A DNA stretch of 64,000 nt, taken from Kosakonia oryzendophytica (GTDB taxonomy: Bacteria; Pseudomonadota; Gammaproteobacteria; Enterobacterales; Enterobacteriaceae). This document shows positions 18,041 to 27,516 of this stretch, in pieces. How positions within the stretch are numbered: the first letter of the stretch is position 1; each line of letters starts with the position of its first letter. Made by a program: the position numbers and the translations under genes. The notes under the pieces were generated by a model. That model made no database searches and was not told where the DNA came from. It was given only the letters and a program-made list of their open reading frames with translations. Where the stretch lies: positions 1 through 64,000 of the forward strand of contig NZ_FMAY01000003.1 of the NCBI RefSeq assembly GCF_900094925.1, read 5' to 3'.

Positions 18041-21000
18041 TTACGCCCCTAACACTTCCCGCAATACCGGGCCGATACGTTCAAAGGCCTGCGGTGAGAT
18101 GATATCCACGTGGGCGCAATCCTGGCGATACACCACCAGTTCTTTCACCCACGGTGCCCAGGCTTTATGCGGATCCGTTCCTGGTTGCAGCGTCCGTTCG
18201 GCGACAAACAACGTGGCTTTACCGTCAAACGGCATGCTATGTGCGGTGGTTAACAGGCGCACGGCATCCGCATAGTTGCCTTCAATGTGGCGGAACAGCT
18301 CGCCGGAAGTTTGCCCCTGTTGCGCCGCCAGGAAGGCTTGCCGCTCGCGCTCAATTTCTGCCAGCACGTCAGGATCCAGCCCGTTAGCCTCTTTCTCCGC
18401 CCAGTTTTGCGTTTCCGGCGGCCAGGTATCAAGCAGCCCGAGGAACGCCACGTCTTCGCCACGCTGGCGCAAGCGTGCGGCAATGCCCTGCGCCAGCGTG
18501 CCGCCCAGCGAATACCCGAACAGGTAGTAAGGCCCGTGCGGTTGCTGCGCCAACAGCGTCGCCAGATGTTGCTCGCAGGCATCATCCAGCGTAGCGGCCT
18601 GCTGCAACGGCCCGGTCGGGCGCGGTGACTGAATCCCGATAATTGACCAGCGCGGCGCTAAGTAGCGTGCCAGCACGCTGAACTGCCAGGCAAAGCCGGA
18701 AGCCGGATGGAAGCAAAACAGCGTGGGGCCATCGCTTTCACGCAGCGGTAGCCGCGTTTCCAGCCCCAGACGTTGCGCCTCTTCTGCCGACAGACTCTGT
18801 TCCAGCAGCGCAGCCAGTTTTTCCACCGTCGACGCCACCATAATCTGTCCCGGCGTCACCTGGCGCTCGCATTCACGGCTCAACTGTGCCGCCAGGCGCA
18901 TCGCCAGCAGTGAGTGGCCACCAAGGGCAAAGAAGTCGGCTTCCGCATCGTTCACCTCGCAGCCCAATAGCGCAGCAAAGGCCTGCGCTACCTGCGTTTC
19001 ACTGCCCTCACGCAGTGGACGACCGCCGCGTTTTGTGGTCAGCGTTGGCAACGGCAGCGCTTTACGATCGCGTTTACCGTTGGCGCTCAGCGGCAGTTCC
19101 GCCAGTTGTAGCAATAACACCGGCACCATGTGCGGCGGTAACTGTTCACGCAGTTGCGCCTGCAACGCGGCGGTATCCAGCGGTAAGCCGGACGCCGACA
19201 CCACATACCCCACCAGTTGACGCGCATCGCCGCCGCTGGCTGCTGCCTGGTTGAAGACACACGCATGAGCAACCGCCTGCGCGACATCCGGTAAGGTCAA
19301 CATGGCGCGATCAATTTCGCCCAGTTCAATACGCTGACCGCGAATTTTTAGTTGATCGTCGCTGCGCCCGAGGTACTCCACCGCGCCGTTATCCAGCCAG
19401 CGCGCCACATCCCCGGTGCGGTACATCCGCTCGCCAGCAACAAACGGATCGGCGATAAAACGGCTGGCGGTCAGGTCCGGACGCCCCAGATACCCTTGCG
19501 CCAGTTGAATGCCGGTGAGATAGAGATCCCCCGCCACGCCTGGCGGAACCGGGCGCATCATGGCATCCAGAATGCGTAAGCCGGTATTCCACACCGGGTA
19601 GCCAATGGGCACGCTGTTGCCTTGTACGCGTGCCAGCGCCTCGCCGTACGCCGGGTACCAGCTCACGTCCACCGCCGCTTCGGTCGGGCCATACAGATTG
19701 TGCAGTGGTGCGCCCGTCAGTTGCTGCCACTCACGGCACAAATCGGCAGGCAGCGCTTCACCGCTACAAAACACCTGTTTCAACGTCCGGCAGCTCTGCT
19801 GCGCACTTTCCGGCGTCAGTGAGGCGACAAATGCCGCCAGCATCGACGGGACAAAGTGGGTGGTGGTCACGCCATAACGGGCAAAGAATGCCTGCAACGC
19901 CTGCGGATCGCGGTGCGCTTCCGGCTCTGCCATCACCAGTTGACTACCGGCAATAAACGGCCACCAGAACTCCCACACCGAGACGTCAAAGCTGCATGGC
20001 GTTTTTTGCGCGACCACATCATCACCCTTCAGTGGGTAATGATCCTGCATCCACAGCAGGCGGTTAACGATGGCGGTTTGACCAACCATCACCCCTTTCG
20101 GTCGCCCGGTAGAACCCGAGGTGAAAATGATATACGCGGTGTGATCGGGGCGCGTCAGGTTAAGCGGTTCGCAACTGCCTGTTGCCAACGGCTGCTGATA
20201 ACAGAAATGGGCAAGGCCTGGGATATCGCTAAAACGCGCCCGTTGATCTTCCGAGGTGATCAACAACCGCGGTTGCGCATCTTCCAGCATCATGCGCAGG
20301 CGATCGTCCGGATAACCGGTATCCAGCGGCAACCAGGCAGCACCCGCTTCCACAATACCGTGCAGTGCCAGCGTCAGAAACACCGATCGCGGCAACGCCA
20401 CTGCTACGCTATCGCCGGGCTGTACACCAAGCTGGCGCAACTGGTTTGCCAGCGCGATCACCTGCTCACGCAATTCGCGGTAGCTGAACTGCCAGCGGGC
20501 ATCCGCCAGCGCGGGCGCGTCGGGCGTTCTCGCCGCCTGTGCTGCCACCAGCGCGCTTAACGTGGTCGCTGGCAGCGCAACCTGCGTCGCGTTGATTGTC
20601 GCCAGTTGTTCGGCTTCGTGTGGCGCAATCAACTCCGCATCGCCACAGCGCAGCGTCGGATTGTCGGCAAACTGGCGCAGCAATTCCGGCAGACGCGCAA
20701 TGTGCGCAGTCAGTGTCTGCCTATCATAACGACTGCGATTCGCCAGCACTTCCAGCGTCAGGCCGCCCTCTTCGTGCGGGAACAGGGCAATCTCCAGATC
20801 GTTCACCGGCCCGGTCGCCAGCGTGTGCGTGACGCCGTTGATGCCATCAACATCCAGCAAATAATCGAACATTTTGACGTTAAAAACCGGGCCAAACAGC
20901 GGCTCGTCTCCGGCAGCGCGCCCGGCATCACGCACGATTTGCTCGGCATCATACCGCTGATGGCGGCGCATCGCTTTCAGCGACGTGGCAAGCTGTGTCG

Positions 21001-21928
21001 CCAGCGCTGGCAGAGTTTGCGTGGCATCCAGGCGAACACCCAGTGGCAACACATTCAATACCGGACCAGTGGCAGTCAGCGCCGCCGATCCCATGCGCCG
21101 CATAAAAATAAAGCCCGCCGCATAATCAGTGCGTCCGCAAAGTCTTCCCAGCCACAATGCCACCAGTGCCAGTGCCAGGTCTGCCGGGGCATTCTGCGGC
21201 GCGGCCTGGGTTAAGCGGCGAAATGCCTGCGCATCCATCGCCACATTCAGCCGCAGGATGTCGGTGGTCGCCGCGCGTCCGGGCAATGGCATGGCGGAAA
21301 GCGATACCGGCGGCGGCAGTTCGCTGCGCTGTTTCGCCCAGAAGGCACTGTCCCGCTGCCAGCTCTCACTGTCCCGGTAACGCTGATACTCATCCACGAC
21401 CTCAGCAAACGGCGTGAATGGCGAAGAGGGAGTGGGTTCACCACGGCGCCAGGCGCTGTAAATGGCAGCAATCTGGCGGGTAATGGCCGGGAAACTGAAG
21501 CCATCCACCACCAAATGATGATAACGCTGATACCAGTACCAACGTTGTTCGCCCACGCGCAGCAACTGATGGAACACCAACGGTTTGCCGCTCTCTACAC
21601 GCAGGTTTTGCCCGAGATCGGCCTGCATCGTACTGAGGGCGGCGGCGTGCGGGTCGGACTCGCGACGAAGATCGACAATCGCCGGGAGGGCAAAGGTCTG
21701 CGCGTCGTCCACCCATTGCCACACATCACCGTTATCTTCCGTAAAGCGCATGCGCAGCGTATCCGCTTGCATCATTCCGGCGACAATCGCTTGTGCCAGC
21801 AACGCCGCATCTATCTCTCCCTGCAACTCGACATAGTGCGCTACGCTCCAGGCATTAGGCAGTGATGAGAGTTGTTCCGCCATCCAGATCCCTGGCTGGG
21901 CGGCCACCAACGGTAAACGTGTGCTCAT
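18041..21928 (-). CDS. entF: Enterobactin synthase component F (nonribosomal peptide synthetase)
   Basis: EntF activates L-serine, joins it to 2,3-dihydroxybenzoate from EntB, and cyclises three units into enterobactin. The 1295-residue protein has the order condensation (HHLVVDGFSF), adenylation (FTSGSTGRPKG and YRTGDVARW), carrier (ALGGHSLLAM, phosphopantetheine serine) and thioesterase (GYSLGGTLAQG). The open frame continues upstream, but the ATG at 21928 starts MSTRLPLVAAQPGIWMAE as in E. coli and overlaps the ybdZ stop by ATGA. Length agrees with the 1293 residues of E. coli. It is the last gene of fes-ybdZ-entF. Confidence 0.98.
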   Translation of the reverse strand: MSTRLPLVAAQPGIWMAEQLSSLPNAWSVAHYVELQGEIDAALLAQAIVAGMMQADTLRMRFTEDNGDVWQWVDDAQTFALPAIVDLRRESDPHAAALSTMQADLGQNLRVESGKPLVFHQLLRVGEQRWYWYQRYHHLVVDGFSFPAITRQIAAIYSAWRRGEPTPSSPFTPFAEVVDEYQRYRDSESWQRDSAFWAKQRSELPPPVSLSAMPLPGRAATTDILRLNVAMDAQAFRRLTQAAPQNAPADLALALVALWLGRLCGRTDYAAGFIFMRRMGSAALTATGPVLNVLPLGVRLDATQTLPALATQLATSLKAMRRHQRYDAEQIVRDAGRAAGDEPLFGPVFNVKMFDYLLDVDGINGVTHTLATGPVNDLEIALFPHEEGGLTLEVLANRSRYDRQTLTAHIARLPELLRQFADNPTLRCGDAELIAPHEAEQLATINATQVALPATTLSALVAAQAARTPDAPALADARWQFSYRELREQVIALANQLRQLGVQPGDSVAVALPRSVFLTLALHGIVEAGAAWLPLDTGYPDDRLRMMLEDAQPRLLITSEDQRARFSDIPGLAHFCYQQPLATGSCEPLNLTRPDHTAYIIFTSGSTGRPKGVMVGQTAIVNRLLWMQDHYPLKGDDVVAQKTPCSFDVSVWEFWWPFIAGSQLVMAEPEAHRDPQALQAFFARYGVTTTHFVPSMLAAFVASLTPESAQQSCRTLKQVFCSGEALPADLCREWQQLTGAPLHNLYGPTEAAVDVSWYPAYGEALARVQGNSVPIGYPVWNTGLRILDAMMRPVPPGVAGDLYLTGIQLAQGYLGRPDLTASRFIADPFVAGERMYRTGDVARWLDNGAVEYLGRSDDQLKIRGQRIELGEIDRAMLTLPDVAQAVAHACVFNQAAASGGDARQLVGYVVSASGLPLDTAALQAQLREQLPPHMVPVLLLQLAELPLSANGKRDRKALPLPTLTTKRGGRPLREGSETQVAQAFAALLGCEVNDAEADFFALGGHSLLAMRLAAQLSRECERQVTPGQIMVASTVEKLAALLEQSLSAEEAQRLGLETRLPLRESDGPTLFCFHPASGFAWQFSVLARYLAPRWSIIGIQSPRPTGPLQQAATLDDACEQHLATLLAQQPHGPYYLFGYSLGGTLAQGIAARLRQRGEDVAFLGLLDTWPPETQNWAEKEANGLDPDVLAEIERERQAFLAAQQGQTSGELFRHIEGNYADAVRLLTTAHSMPFDGKATLFVAERTLQPGTDPHKAWAPWVKELVVYRQDCAHVDIISPQAFERIGPVLREVLGA

Positions 21929-22143
21929 TGGTCGCTCCCTGATTGCGCGTAGTGCGCCGGGGTTAATGTCCGCCAGTTCGCCGCAAGCCAGGCGTTGCAT
22001 TCCGCCTGCGGCTGCGGCTCGCACAGAACACGCCAGCCGGTGGGTAAGCTGCACTGCGCAGGCCACAGACTGAACTGCTGCTGCGAATTTTGCAGAATGT
22101 AAAATCGCCCTTGCGGATTATCGAAGGGGTTGGTGAATTCCAT
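21925..22143 (-). CDS. ybdZ: MbtH-like protein YbdZ
   Basis: This 72-residue MbtH-family protein has the conserved pattern NPFDNPQGRFYIL, a QFSLWP segment with the first invariant Trp, PTGWRV and a later NWRTL. MbtH proteins bind the adenylation domain of nonribosomal synthetases and help them fold or work, here EntF. The gene lies between fes and entF and overlaps entF by 4 bp (ATGA), which fits equimolar production. An AGGAG ribosome site precedes the start. Confidence 0.97.
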   Translation of the reverse strand: MEFTNPFDNPQGRFYILQNSQQQFSLWPAQCSLPTGWRVLCEPQPQAECNAWLAANWRTLTPAHYAQSGSDQ

Positions 22144-22170
22144 AGCAAACTCCTGTCGTGGAAAGGCGCT

Positions 22171-23382
22171 TTAGCGCGGGCGGGTCAGCGGCTGCCAGAG
22201 CGTCATAAGCCCGGACGTCAGCCCGCCCCGCCAGCAAAGCGCATCATGTCCGCCGTCTACCTGACGCCAGAAAACCGGCTGCTGTGTGTGTTGCAACAGA
22301 GAAAAGAGAGCCTGATTGGCCCGAAAAATGACCGGCTCACGTACACCCGCCTCCAGCACAATGCGCAGGCCGTGCGGTTGAAGCTCGCCGTTTTTAAGTT
22401 GTTCAATGAGGATGCCGTCCTGCTCCCCGCCCCGGTGCGGCCACCAGTACGAACCGGACTGGCTGAGCACACAGCCAAAACGTTGCGGCCAGTGCAGCGC
22501 GGCATACAACGCCGAAAGACCGCCAAAACTCTGCCCGGCGACGACGGTGCGATCGGCGCGATCGCTGAACGGAGCAAGTGCCCGCACCTGCGGTAACAGC
22601 TCTTCTTGTACCGCTTCCCAGAATGCGGCGTTGCAAGGTAACTCCTCGCTGCGATGCGCATTATCAATCACGTCAATCAGCACATAGACCGCATCAGGCA
22701 GTTGCCCCGTACGGGTGAGCGATGCCAGCGCTGGCCACACCGGCATGCTTTTCGCCCAGAACTGACCGTCCAGCAGGATCGCCAGCGGGCGTTGCGTCGG
22801 GTCGCTGTCGCCAGTCGTATACACCCAGACAGTTCGCGCGTTGTTCAACCGCTGACTGCGCCATTGCAGACGCTGCGGTTCGGTAAACGGCGTTTCGGCA
22901 TCGCGCCAGCCGGGTTGTAATGGCGCATCAGGCATCTCCAGCGCCGACACCGGATGACCGCGCCCGCCGCGCCAGCTTTGCGGGTTCAGCGGATCGGCAA
23001 TCGCATGGGAGAGTAACCTGCGCCAGCCCTCACGCAGCGCCTGGCGGTCCGGCGGCGTAGTGTTAAACACGTCCGCAGAGAAATCGTCGTTATTTTCAGA
23101 CGGGATCAGACAATAACTGCCACGCCAGCCCGCTTCCAGCCGCGTTGTCCAGTACCAGACATCCGTACCGGCAATGCGCGTCAGCGATTGCGGCAACGCC
23201 TTTTGATGGTGATCGGTGACGCCGGTAATGTAAATCCATACCCGGCGCACGTTTGATGTCGCTTCCGTTCCTGCCGGGTCCCGCCACCAGAAGGTCACAC
23301 TGTATTCTTCCGGTGTCGCTTTGACCCATTCCGGCCCCTGTTTCGACTTCCACCAGGCATCACTTCCCGTTGTTGACGTCAC
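22171..23382 (-). CDS. fes: Enterochelin (enterobactin) esterase Fes
   Basis: Fes hydrolyses ferric enterobactin in the cytoplasm so that iron can be released. The 403-residue protein has an N-terminal lid domain (VTFWWRDP) and a C-terminal esterase D-type domain with the nucleophile motif GQSFGGLSALYAALHWP, an acid region near LRIVLEAGVREP and the final DGGHDALCW histidine. Length matches E. coli (about 400). It is the first gene of fes-ybdZ-entF and is divergent from fepA, with a Fur box between. Confidence 0.97.
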   Translation of the reverse strand: MTSTTGSDAWWKSKQGPEWVKATPEEYSVTFWWRDPAGTEATSNVRRVWIYITGVTDHHQKALPQSLTRIAGTDVWYWTTRLEAGWRGSYCLIPSENNDDFSADVFNTTPPDRQALREGWRRLLSHAIADPLNPQSWRGGRGHPVSALEMPDAPLQPGWRDAETPFTEPQRLQWRSQRLNNARTVWVYTTGDSDPTQRPLAILLDGQFWAKSMPVWPALASLTRTGQLPDAVYVLIDVIDNAHRSEELPCNAAFWEAVQEELLPQVRALAPFSDRADRTVVAGQSFGGLSALYAALHWPQRFGCVLSQSGSYWWPHRGGEQDGILIEQLKNGELQPHGLRIVLEAGVREPVIFRANQALFSLLQHTQQPVFWRQVDGGHDALCWRGGLTSGLMTLWQPLTRPR

Positions 23383-23448
23383 GACTTTAACCTCAAATTG
23401 GCTGTGGAAATTTTTGCTTGCAGATCAAAAAATATCGATAATATTATT

Positions 23449-23467
23449 GATAACTATTTTCATTTGC
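23449..23467. promoter_or_regulatory. Fur-box region between fes and fepA
   Basis: gataactattttcatttgc (13 of 19 consensus bases), with a second partial match starting at 23437, lies in the fes-fepA divergent promoter. It is very like the corresponding E. coli site, which also ends in CATTTGCAATAGC. Regulation of both operons by Fur is expected. Confidence 0.8.
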
Positions 23468-23637
23468 AATAGCGTAATGGCGCGCTGTGGGAAGCGCGTC
23501 TTTCTTTTAAAAATGGCCACCGTGGGCGAATTTTCTCAGGACTGAGCACCTCGCTGCGTGTTGGCTTCATCATGCCGCCTCCTCTCCCCCTGGGAATGGA
23601 TTAGCCAAGGAAGCGGCGACGAAAAGCAGGTAATACA

Positions 23638-25893
23638 ATGAAGAACAAAATCACGTCCCTGGCCTTATTGGTCAATCTGGGGATCTACGGTGTTGCGTTG
23701 CCCGCAATAGCCGCAGACAGCACCACCAGCGACGCCGATGCACACGATGACACTATCGTCGTCACGGCAGCACAGCAAAACCTTCAGGCGCCGGGTGTTT
23801 CCACCATTACGGCCGAAGAGATCCGCAAAAACCCGCCCGCCCGCGATGTCTCTGAGATCATTCGCACCATGCCGGGCGTGAACTTAACCGGTAACGCCAC
23901 CAGCGGTCAGCGCGGGAATAACCGTCAGATTGATATTCGCGGTATGGGCCCGGAAAACACCCTGATTCTGATCGACGGCAAACCTGTTACCAGCCGTAAT
24001 TCCGTACGTCTGGGCTGGCGCGGTGAACGTGATAGCCGTGGCGATACCAGTTGGGTACCGGCAGAGATGATCGAACGCATCGAAGTTATCCGCGGCCCGG
24101 CAGCAGTACGTTACGGAAATGGCGCAGCGGGCGGTGTGGTGAATATCATCACTAAAAAAGAGAGCTCGCAGGAGTGGCACGGTGCATGGAACAGCTACTT
24201 CAACGCCCCGGAACATAAAGACGAAGGCGCGACCAAACGGACAGATTTCAGCCTGAGCGGCCCGCTGGGTGGCGATGTCAGTTTCCGCCTGTACGGCAAT
24301 CTGGCGAAAACCCAGGCCGACGCATGGGACATCAACCAGAATCACCAGTCTGAACGCACCGGCATTTACGCCGACACGATGGCAGCAGGTCGCGAAGGGT
24401 CAATCAATAAAGATCTTAACGGTGTAGTACGCTGGGACTTTGCGCCGCAGCAATCTCTGGAGTTCCAGGCGGGCTATAGCCGTCAGGGCAACCTGTACGC
24501 AGGCGACACGCAAAACACCAATAACGACAGCAGTACCAATAACTACGTGAAAGAGAACTATGGCAAAGAGACCAACCGTCTCTATCGTCAGAACTACTCC
24601 ATCACCTGGAATGGCGGCTGGGATAACGGTGTCACAACCAGTAACTGGGTACAGTATGAACATACCCGCAACTCGCGTCTTGGCGAGGGGCTGGCCGGGG
24701 GCACCGAAGGTTTGTTCAACAGCAATCAGTTTACGGATATCGACCTCTCCGACGTGATGCTGCATAACGAAATCAACCTGCCGCTGGAACTGCTGGTGAA
24801 CCAGACCCTGACACTGGGCACCGAATGGAACCAGCAGCGTATGAAAGACCTGGCGTCCAACACCCAAACGTTCATGGGCGGCCCGATTGCCGGTCTGAAC
24901 AGTACCGGTCGCAGCCCTTATTCTGATGCCGATATTTACTCGGTGTTTGCCGAAGACAACATGGAGTTGACTGACAGCACCATGCTGACGCCGGCGCTGC
25001 GTTTCGACCATCACACCATCGTGGGTAATAACTGGAGCCCATCGCTGAACCTGTCTCAGGGGCTGGGCGATGACTTTACCCTGAAAATGGGCATTGGCCG
25101 GGCCTACAAAGCGCCAAGCCTGTATCAAACCAACCCGAACTACATTCTTTACAGTAAAGGCCAGGGTTGCTACGCCAGCGGTAGCGGCGTGGGTTGCTAC
25201 ATGATGGGTAACGATGACCTGAAAGCGGAAACCAGCATCAACAAAGAGATTGGTCTGGAGTTCAAACACGAAGGCTGGCTGGCCGGTGTAACCTGGTTCC
25301 GCAACGATTACCGCAACAAGATTGAAGCCGGTTATTCACCGCTGAGCCAGACGGCCGTGGGCAAAACCAAAACCGACCTCTATCAATGGGAGAATGTGCC
25401 AAAAGCGGTCGTAGAAGGTCTGGAAGGAACGTTGAATGTGCCGGTAACCGATGTGGTCACCTGGAGCAACAACTTCACCTATATGCTGCAGAGCAAAAAC
25501 AAAGAGACCGGCGAGCGTCTGTCGATCATTCCGGAATACACGTTAAATTCCACCCTGAGCTGGCAGATTGTGCCGGATGTTTCTGTGCAGTCGACTTTTA
25601 CCTGGTACGGCAAACAGGAACCGAAAAAGTATGATTATCAGGGTAAACGTGTGACCGGTTCAGCGACCAACGAAGTCAGTCCGTACAGCATTGTTGGCCT
25701 GAGCGCGACCTGGGATGTGATGAAAAACGTGAGCCTGACCGGCGGTGTTGACAACCTGTTCGACAAACGTCACTGGCGTGCAGGTAACGCCCAGACGACG
25801 GGCGGCAGTACGGGTTATATGTATGGCGCAGGCGCGGAAACGTATAACGAATCCGGCCGCACCTGGTTTATGAGTGTGAACACACACTTCTGA
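23638..25893 (+). CDS. fepA: TonB-dependent ferric enterobactin outer-membrane receptor FepA
   Basis: FepA transports ferric enterobactin through the outer membrane with energy from TonB. The 751-residue precursor has a signal peptide ending PAIAA, a TonB box (DDTIVVTAA), a plug domain (RTMPGVNLTGN, IDIRGMGPENTLILIDGKPV, RGPAAVRYGNGAAGGVVNIITKK) and a 22-strand barrel ending in the outer-membrane signature MSVNTHF with a terminal Phe. A large surface loop contains paired cysteines (QGCYASGSGVGCY). Identity to E. coli FepA is evident along the full length. The 255-bp upstream region carries a Fur box. Confidence 0.98.
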   Translation: MKNKITSLALLVNLGIYGVALPAIAADSTTSDADAHDDTIVVTAAQQNLQAPGVSTITAEEIRKNPPARDVSEIIRTMPGVNLTGNATSGQRGNNRQIDIRGMGPENTLILIDGKPVTSRNSVRLGWRGERDSRGDTSWVPAEMIERIEVIRGPAAVRYGNGAAGGVVNIITKKESSQEWHGAWNSYFNAPEHKDEGATKRTDFSLSGPLGGDVSFRLYGNLAKTQADAWDINQNHQSERTGIYADTMAAGREGSINKDLNGVVRWDFAPQQSLEFQAGYSRQGNLYAGDTQNTNNDSSTNNYVKENYGKETNRLYRQNYSITWNGGWDNGVTTSNWVQYEHTRNSRLGEGLAGGTEGLFNSNQFTDIDLSDVMLHNEINLPLELLVNQTLTLGTEWNQQRMKDLASNTQTFMGGPIAGLNSTGRSPYSDADIYSVFAEDNMELTDSTMLTPALRFDHHTIVGNNWSPSLNLSQGLGDDFTLKMGIGRAYKAPSLYQTNPNYILYSKGQGCYASGSGVGCYMMGNDDLKAETSINKEIGLEFKHEGWLAGVTWFRNDYRNKIEAGYSPLSQTAVGKTKTDLYQWENVPKAVVEGLEGTLNVPVTDVVTWSNNFTYMLQSKNKETGERLSIIPEYTLNSTLSWQIVPDVSVQSTFTWYGKQEPKKYDYQGKRVTGSATNEVSPYSIVGLSATWDVMKNVSLTGGVDNLFDKRHWRAGNAQTTGGSTGYMYGAGAETYNESGRTWFMSVNTHF

Positions 25894-25920
25894 TCCCGGT
25901 CCACACAGGGGGATTTCGGT

Positions 25921-26530
25921 CCCCCTCACCCCGGCCCTCTCCCCGAAGGGGCGAGGGGGAAAACCACAGGCCTGTAACGCTCTGCTCTCGTCCTTTATGT
26001 GAGAGGGAGAAACCGCAGGTCTGCAACATTTTGTCCCCTATCCCTTCCAGGGAGAGGGCTAGGGTGAGGGTAAAACCCCGCAGAACTGTGATGTAAGATC
26101 CCCTCACCCCGGCCCTCTCCCCGAAGGGGCGAGGGGGAAAACCACAGGCCTGTAACGCACTGCTCTCGTCCTTTATGGGAGAGGAAGAAACCACAGGCCT
26201 GTAACGCACTGCTCTCGTCCTTTATGGGAGAGGAAGAAAACCGCAGGTCTGCAACATTTTGTCCCCTCTCCCTTCCAGGGAGAGGGTTAGGGTGAGGGTA
26301 AAATCCCGCAGAACCGTGATGTAAGATCCCCTCACCCCGGCCCTCTCCCCAAAGGGGCGAGGGGGAAAACCACAGCTTTGTAACGCTCTGCTCTCGTCCT
26401 TTATGGGCGAGGGGAAAACAACAGGCCTGTAACGCACTGCTCTCGTCCTTTATGGGAGAGGAAGAAAACCGCAGGTCTGCAACATTTTGTCCCCTCTCCC
26501 TTCCAGGGAGAGGGCTCGGGTGAGGGTAAA
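25921..26530. repeat. Cluster of CCCTCACCC-type hairpin repeats between fepA and entD
   Basis: Three copies of a CCCCTCACCCCGGCCCTC hairpin unit start at about 25921, 26100 and 26328. They alternate with inverted relatives (CCCTTCCAGGGAGAGGG) ending near 26070, 26300 and 26526, and are linked by recurring spacers such as CCACAGGCCTGTAACGC and CCGCAGGTCTGCAACATTTTGTCC. The block fills the whole fepA-entD gap. Long minus-strand open frames across it contain the well-known artefactual PHPNPLPGRERG repeat and are not genes. Confidence 0.9.
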
Positions 26531-26550
26531 CATACCAGGCAAGGTCCAAC

Positions 26551-27198
26551 ATGCACATCACACATCACACCATTTCACTTGCCAGACACACCCTGCACCG
26601 TATCGATTTTGACCCTGCAACCCTTACCCCCGGTGATTTACTCTGGCTTCCCTATCACGCCGAACTGGCCGCTGCCGGGCGCAAACGCCAGGCTGAACAT
26701 CTCGCCGGGCGCATTGCCGCCGTCCACGCTTTACAACCCTTTGGCAGCACCGCCGCGCCGGTTATTGGCGCGCAGCGCCAGCCCTGCTGGCCGCCGGGTC
26801 TGTTTGGCAGTATCACGCACTGTGAAAATCACGCGCTGGCGGTGGTTGCTCGTCATCCGATCGGCGTAGACAGTGAATCGCTGTTTAGCAGCGAGTTATG
26901 TGCAGAGCTCACAGAGAGCATTATCACCTCCGCCGAACGAGCGGTGCTGGAAGCTAGCGGTTTGCCATATCCTCTGGCGCTCACACTGGCGTTCAGCGCG
27001 AAAGAGAGCCTTTATAAAGCGTTTTCTCATCGTGCGCTGCCGCTTCCGGGCTTCACCAGTGCAGCAATCACTCACCTTGATCCCCGCTACTTGACGCTGC
27101 GTTTTCGGGCGACGTTTTCTCCGCAACTTGTTGATCAACAAGCCACTGTGTACTGGCAAACCGATAACGCAAAGGTGGTAACGCTGGCTGTCAGTTAA
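26551..27198 (+). CDS. entD: 4'-phosphopantetheinyl transferase EntD
   Basis: EntD attaches phosphopantetheine from coenzyme A to the carrier domains of EntB and EntF, switching on enterobactin synthesis. The 215-residue protein has the Sfp/EntD-family signatures: the ITHCENHALAVV region, the magnesium-binding IGVDSE and the FSAKESLYKA helix. It follows fepA on the same strand as in E. coli, but is separated from it by a 650-bp repeat-rich gap instead of being adjacent. Confidence 0.95.
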   Translation: MHITHHTISLARHTLHRIDFDPATLTPGDLLWLPYHAELAAAGRKRQAEHLAGRIAAVHALQPFGSTAAPVIGAQRQPCWPPGLFGSITHCENHALAVVARHPIGVDSESLFSSELCAELTESIITSAERAVLEASGLPYPLALTLAFSAKESLYKAFSHRALPLPGFTSAAITHLDPRYLTLRFRATFSPQLVDQQATVYWQTDNAKVVTLAVS

Positions 27199-27445
27199 GC
27201 CGCAGGTCGTGATCCTTTTCTCTTTTTAAGAAATTAGCTGTGCAAACCGCAGGCAGTTACGTGAACAAACAGAGGCAGTGGATCAAAGCCGTCATCGCCC
27301 GTAAAACGAAAGCCATCATCCTTGATAATGCGGGCGCAGAAGGAGGAGAAACTGCTGATGGATGGCATGCTGTTCGATGACAGCAATGCCAACAAACTGA
27401 ACATGTTCAACCTGAGCCATTATGGAAGGAAAATAAACCCAGCTT
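27199..27445 (+). pseudogene. Possible decayed coding remnant after entD
   Basis: Two overlapping frames look partly coding. One, from about 27261, reads NKQRQWIKAVIARKTKAI and then meets a stop. The other continues as DGMLFDDSNANKLNMFNLSHYG before the large terminator. Together they suggest a frameshifted short gene or gene end, which I do not recognise. The alternative is plain intergenic sequence. Confidence 0.25.
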
Positions 27446-27507
27446 GCCCGGGGCGTTACCCCCGAGCTTTGTGTGTAGGCCCGGGGGTAACGCACCGGGC
27501 ATTTTTT
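27446..27507 (+). terminator. Long-stem terminator between entD and the chemoreceptor gene
   Basis: A 19-bp arm (27446-27464) pairs with 27482-27500 with one mismatch and a 17-nt loop, followed by ATTTTTT. It is one of the strongest hairpins in the window. It ends plus-strand transcription and lies 16 bp from the stop of the convergent chemoreceptor gene. Confidence 0.85.
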
Positions 27508-27516
27508 ACTGCGTTA

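Noticed and set aside
18041-18275. CRISPR-like or array structure near tandem repeats in the window
   Set aside because: The only tandem arrays are hairpin repeats without unique spacers, and no cas genes are present.
25868-26561. Minus-strand open frames of 71-188 codons between fepA and entD
   Set aside because: They consist of the same hairpin repeats read through and have no plausible start or family.
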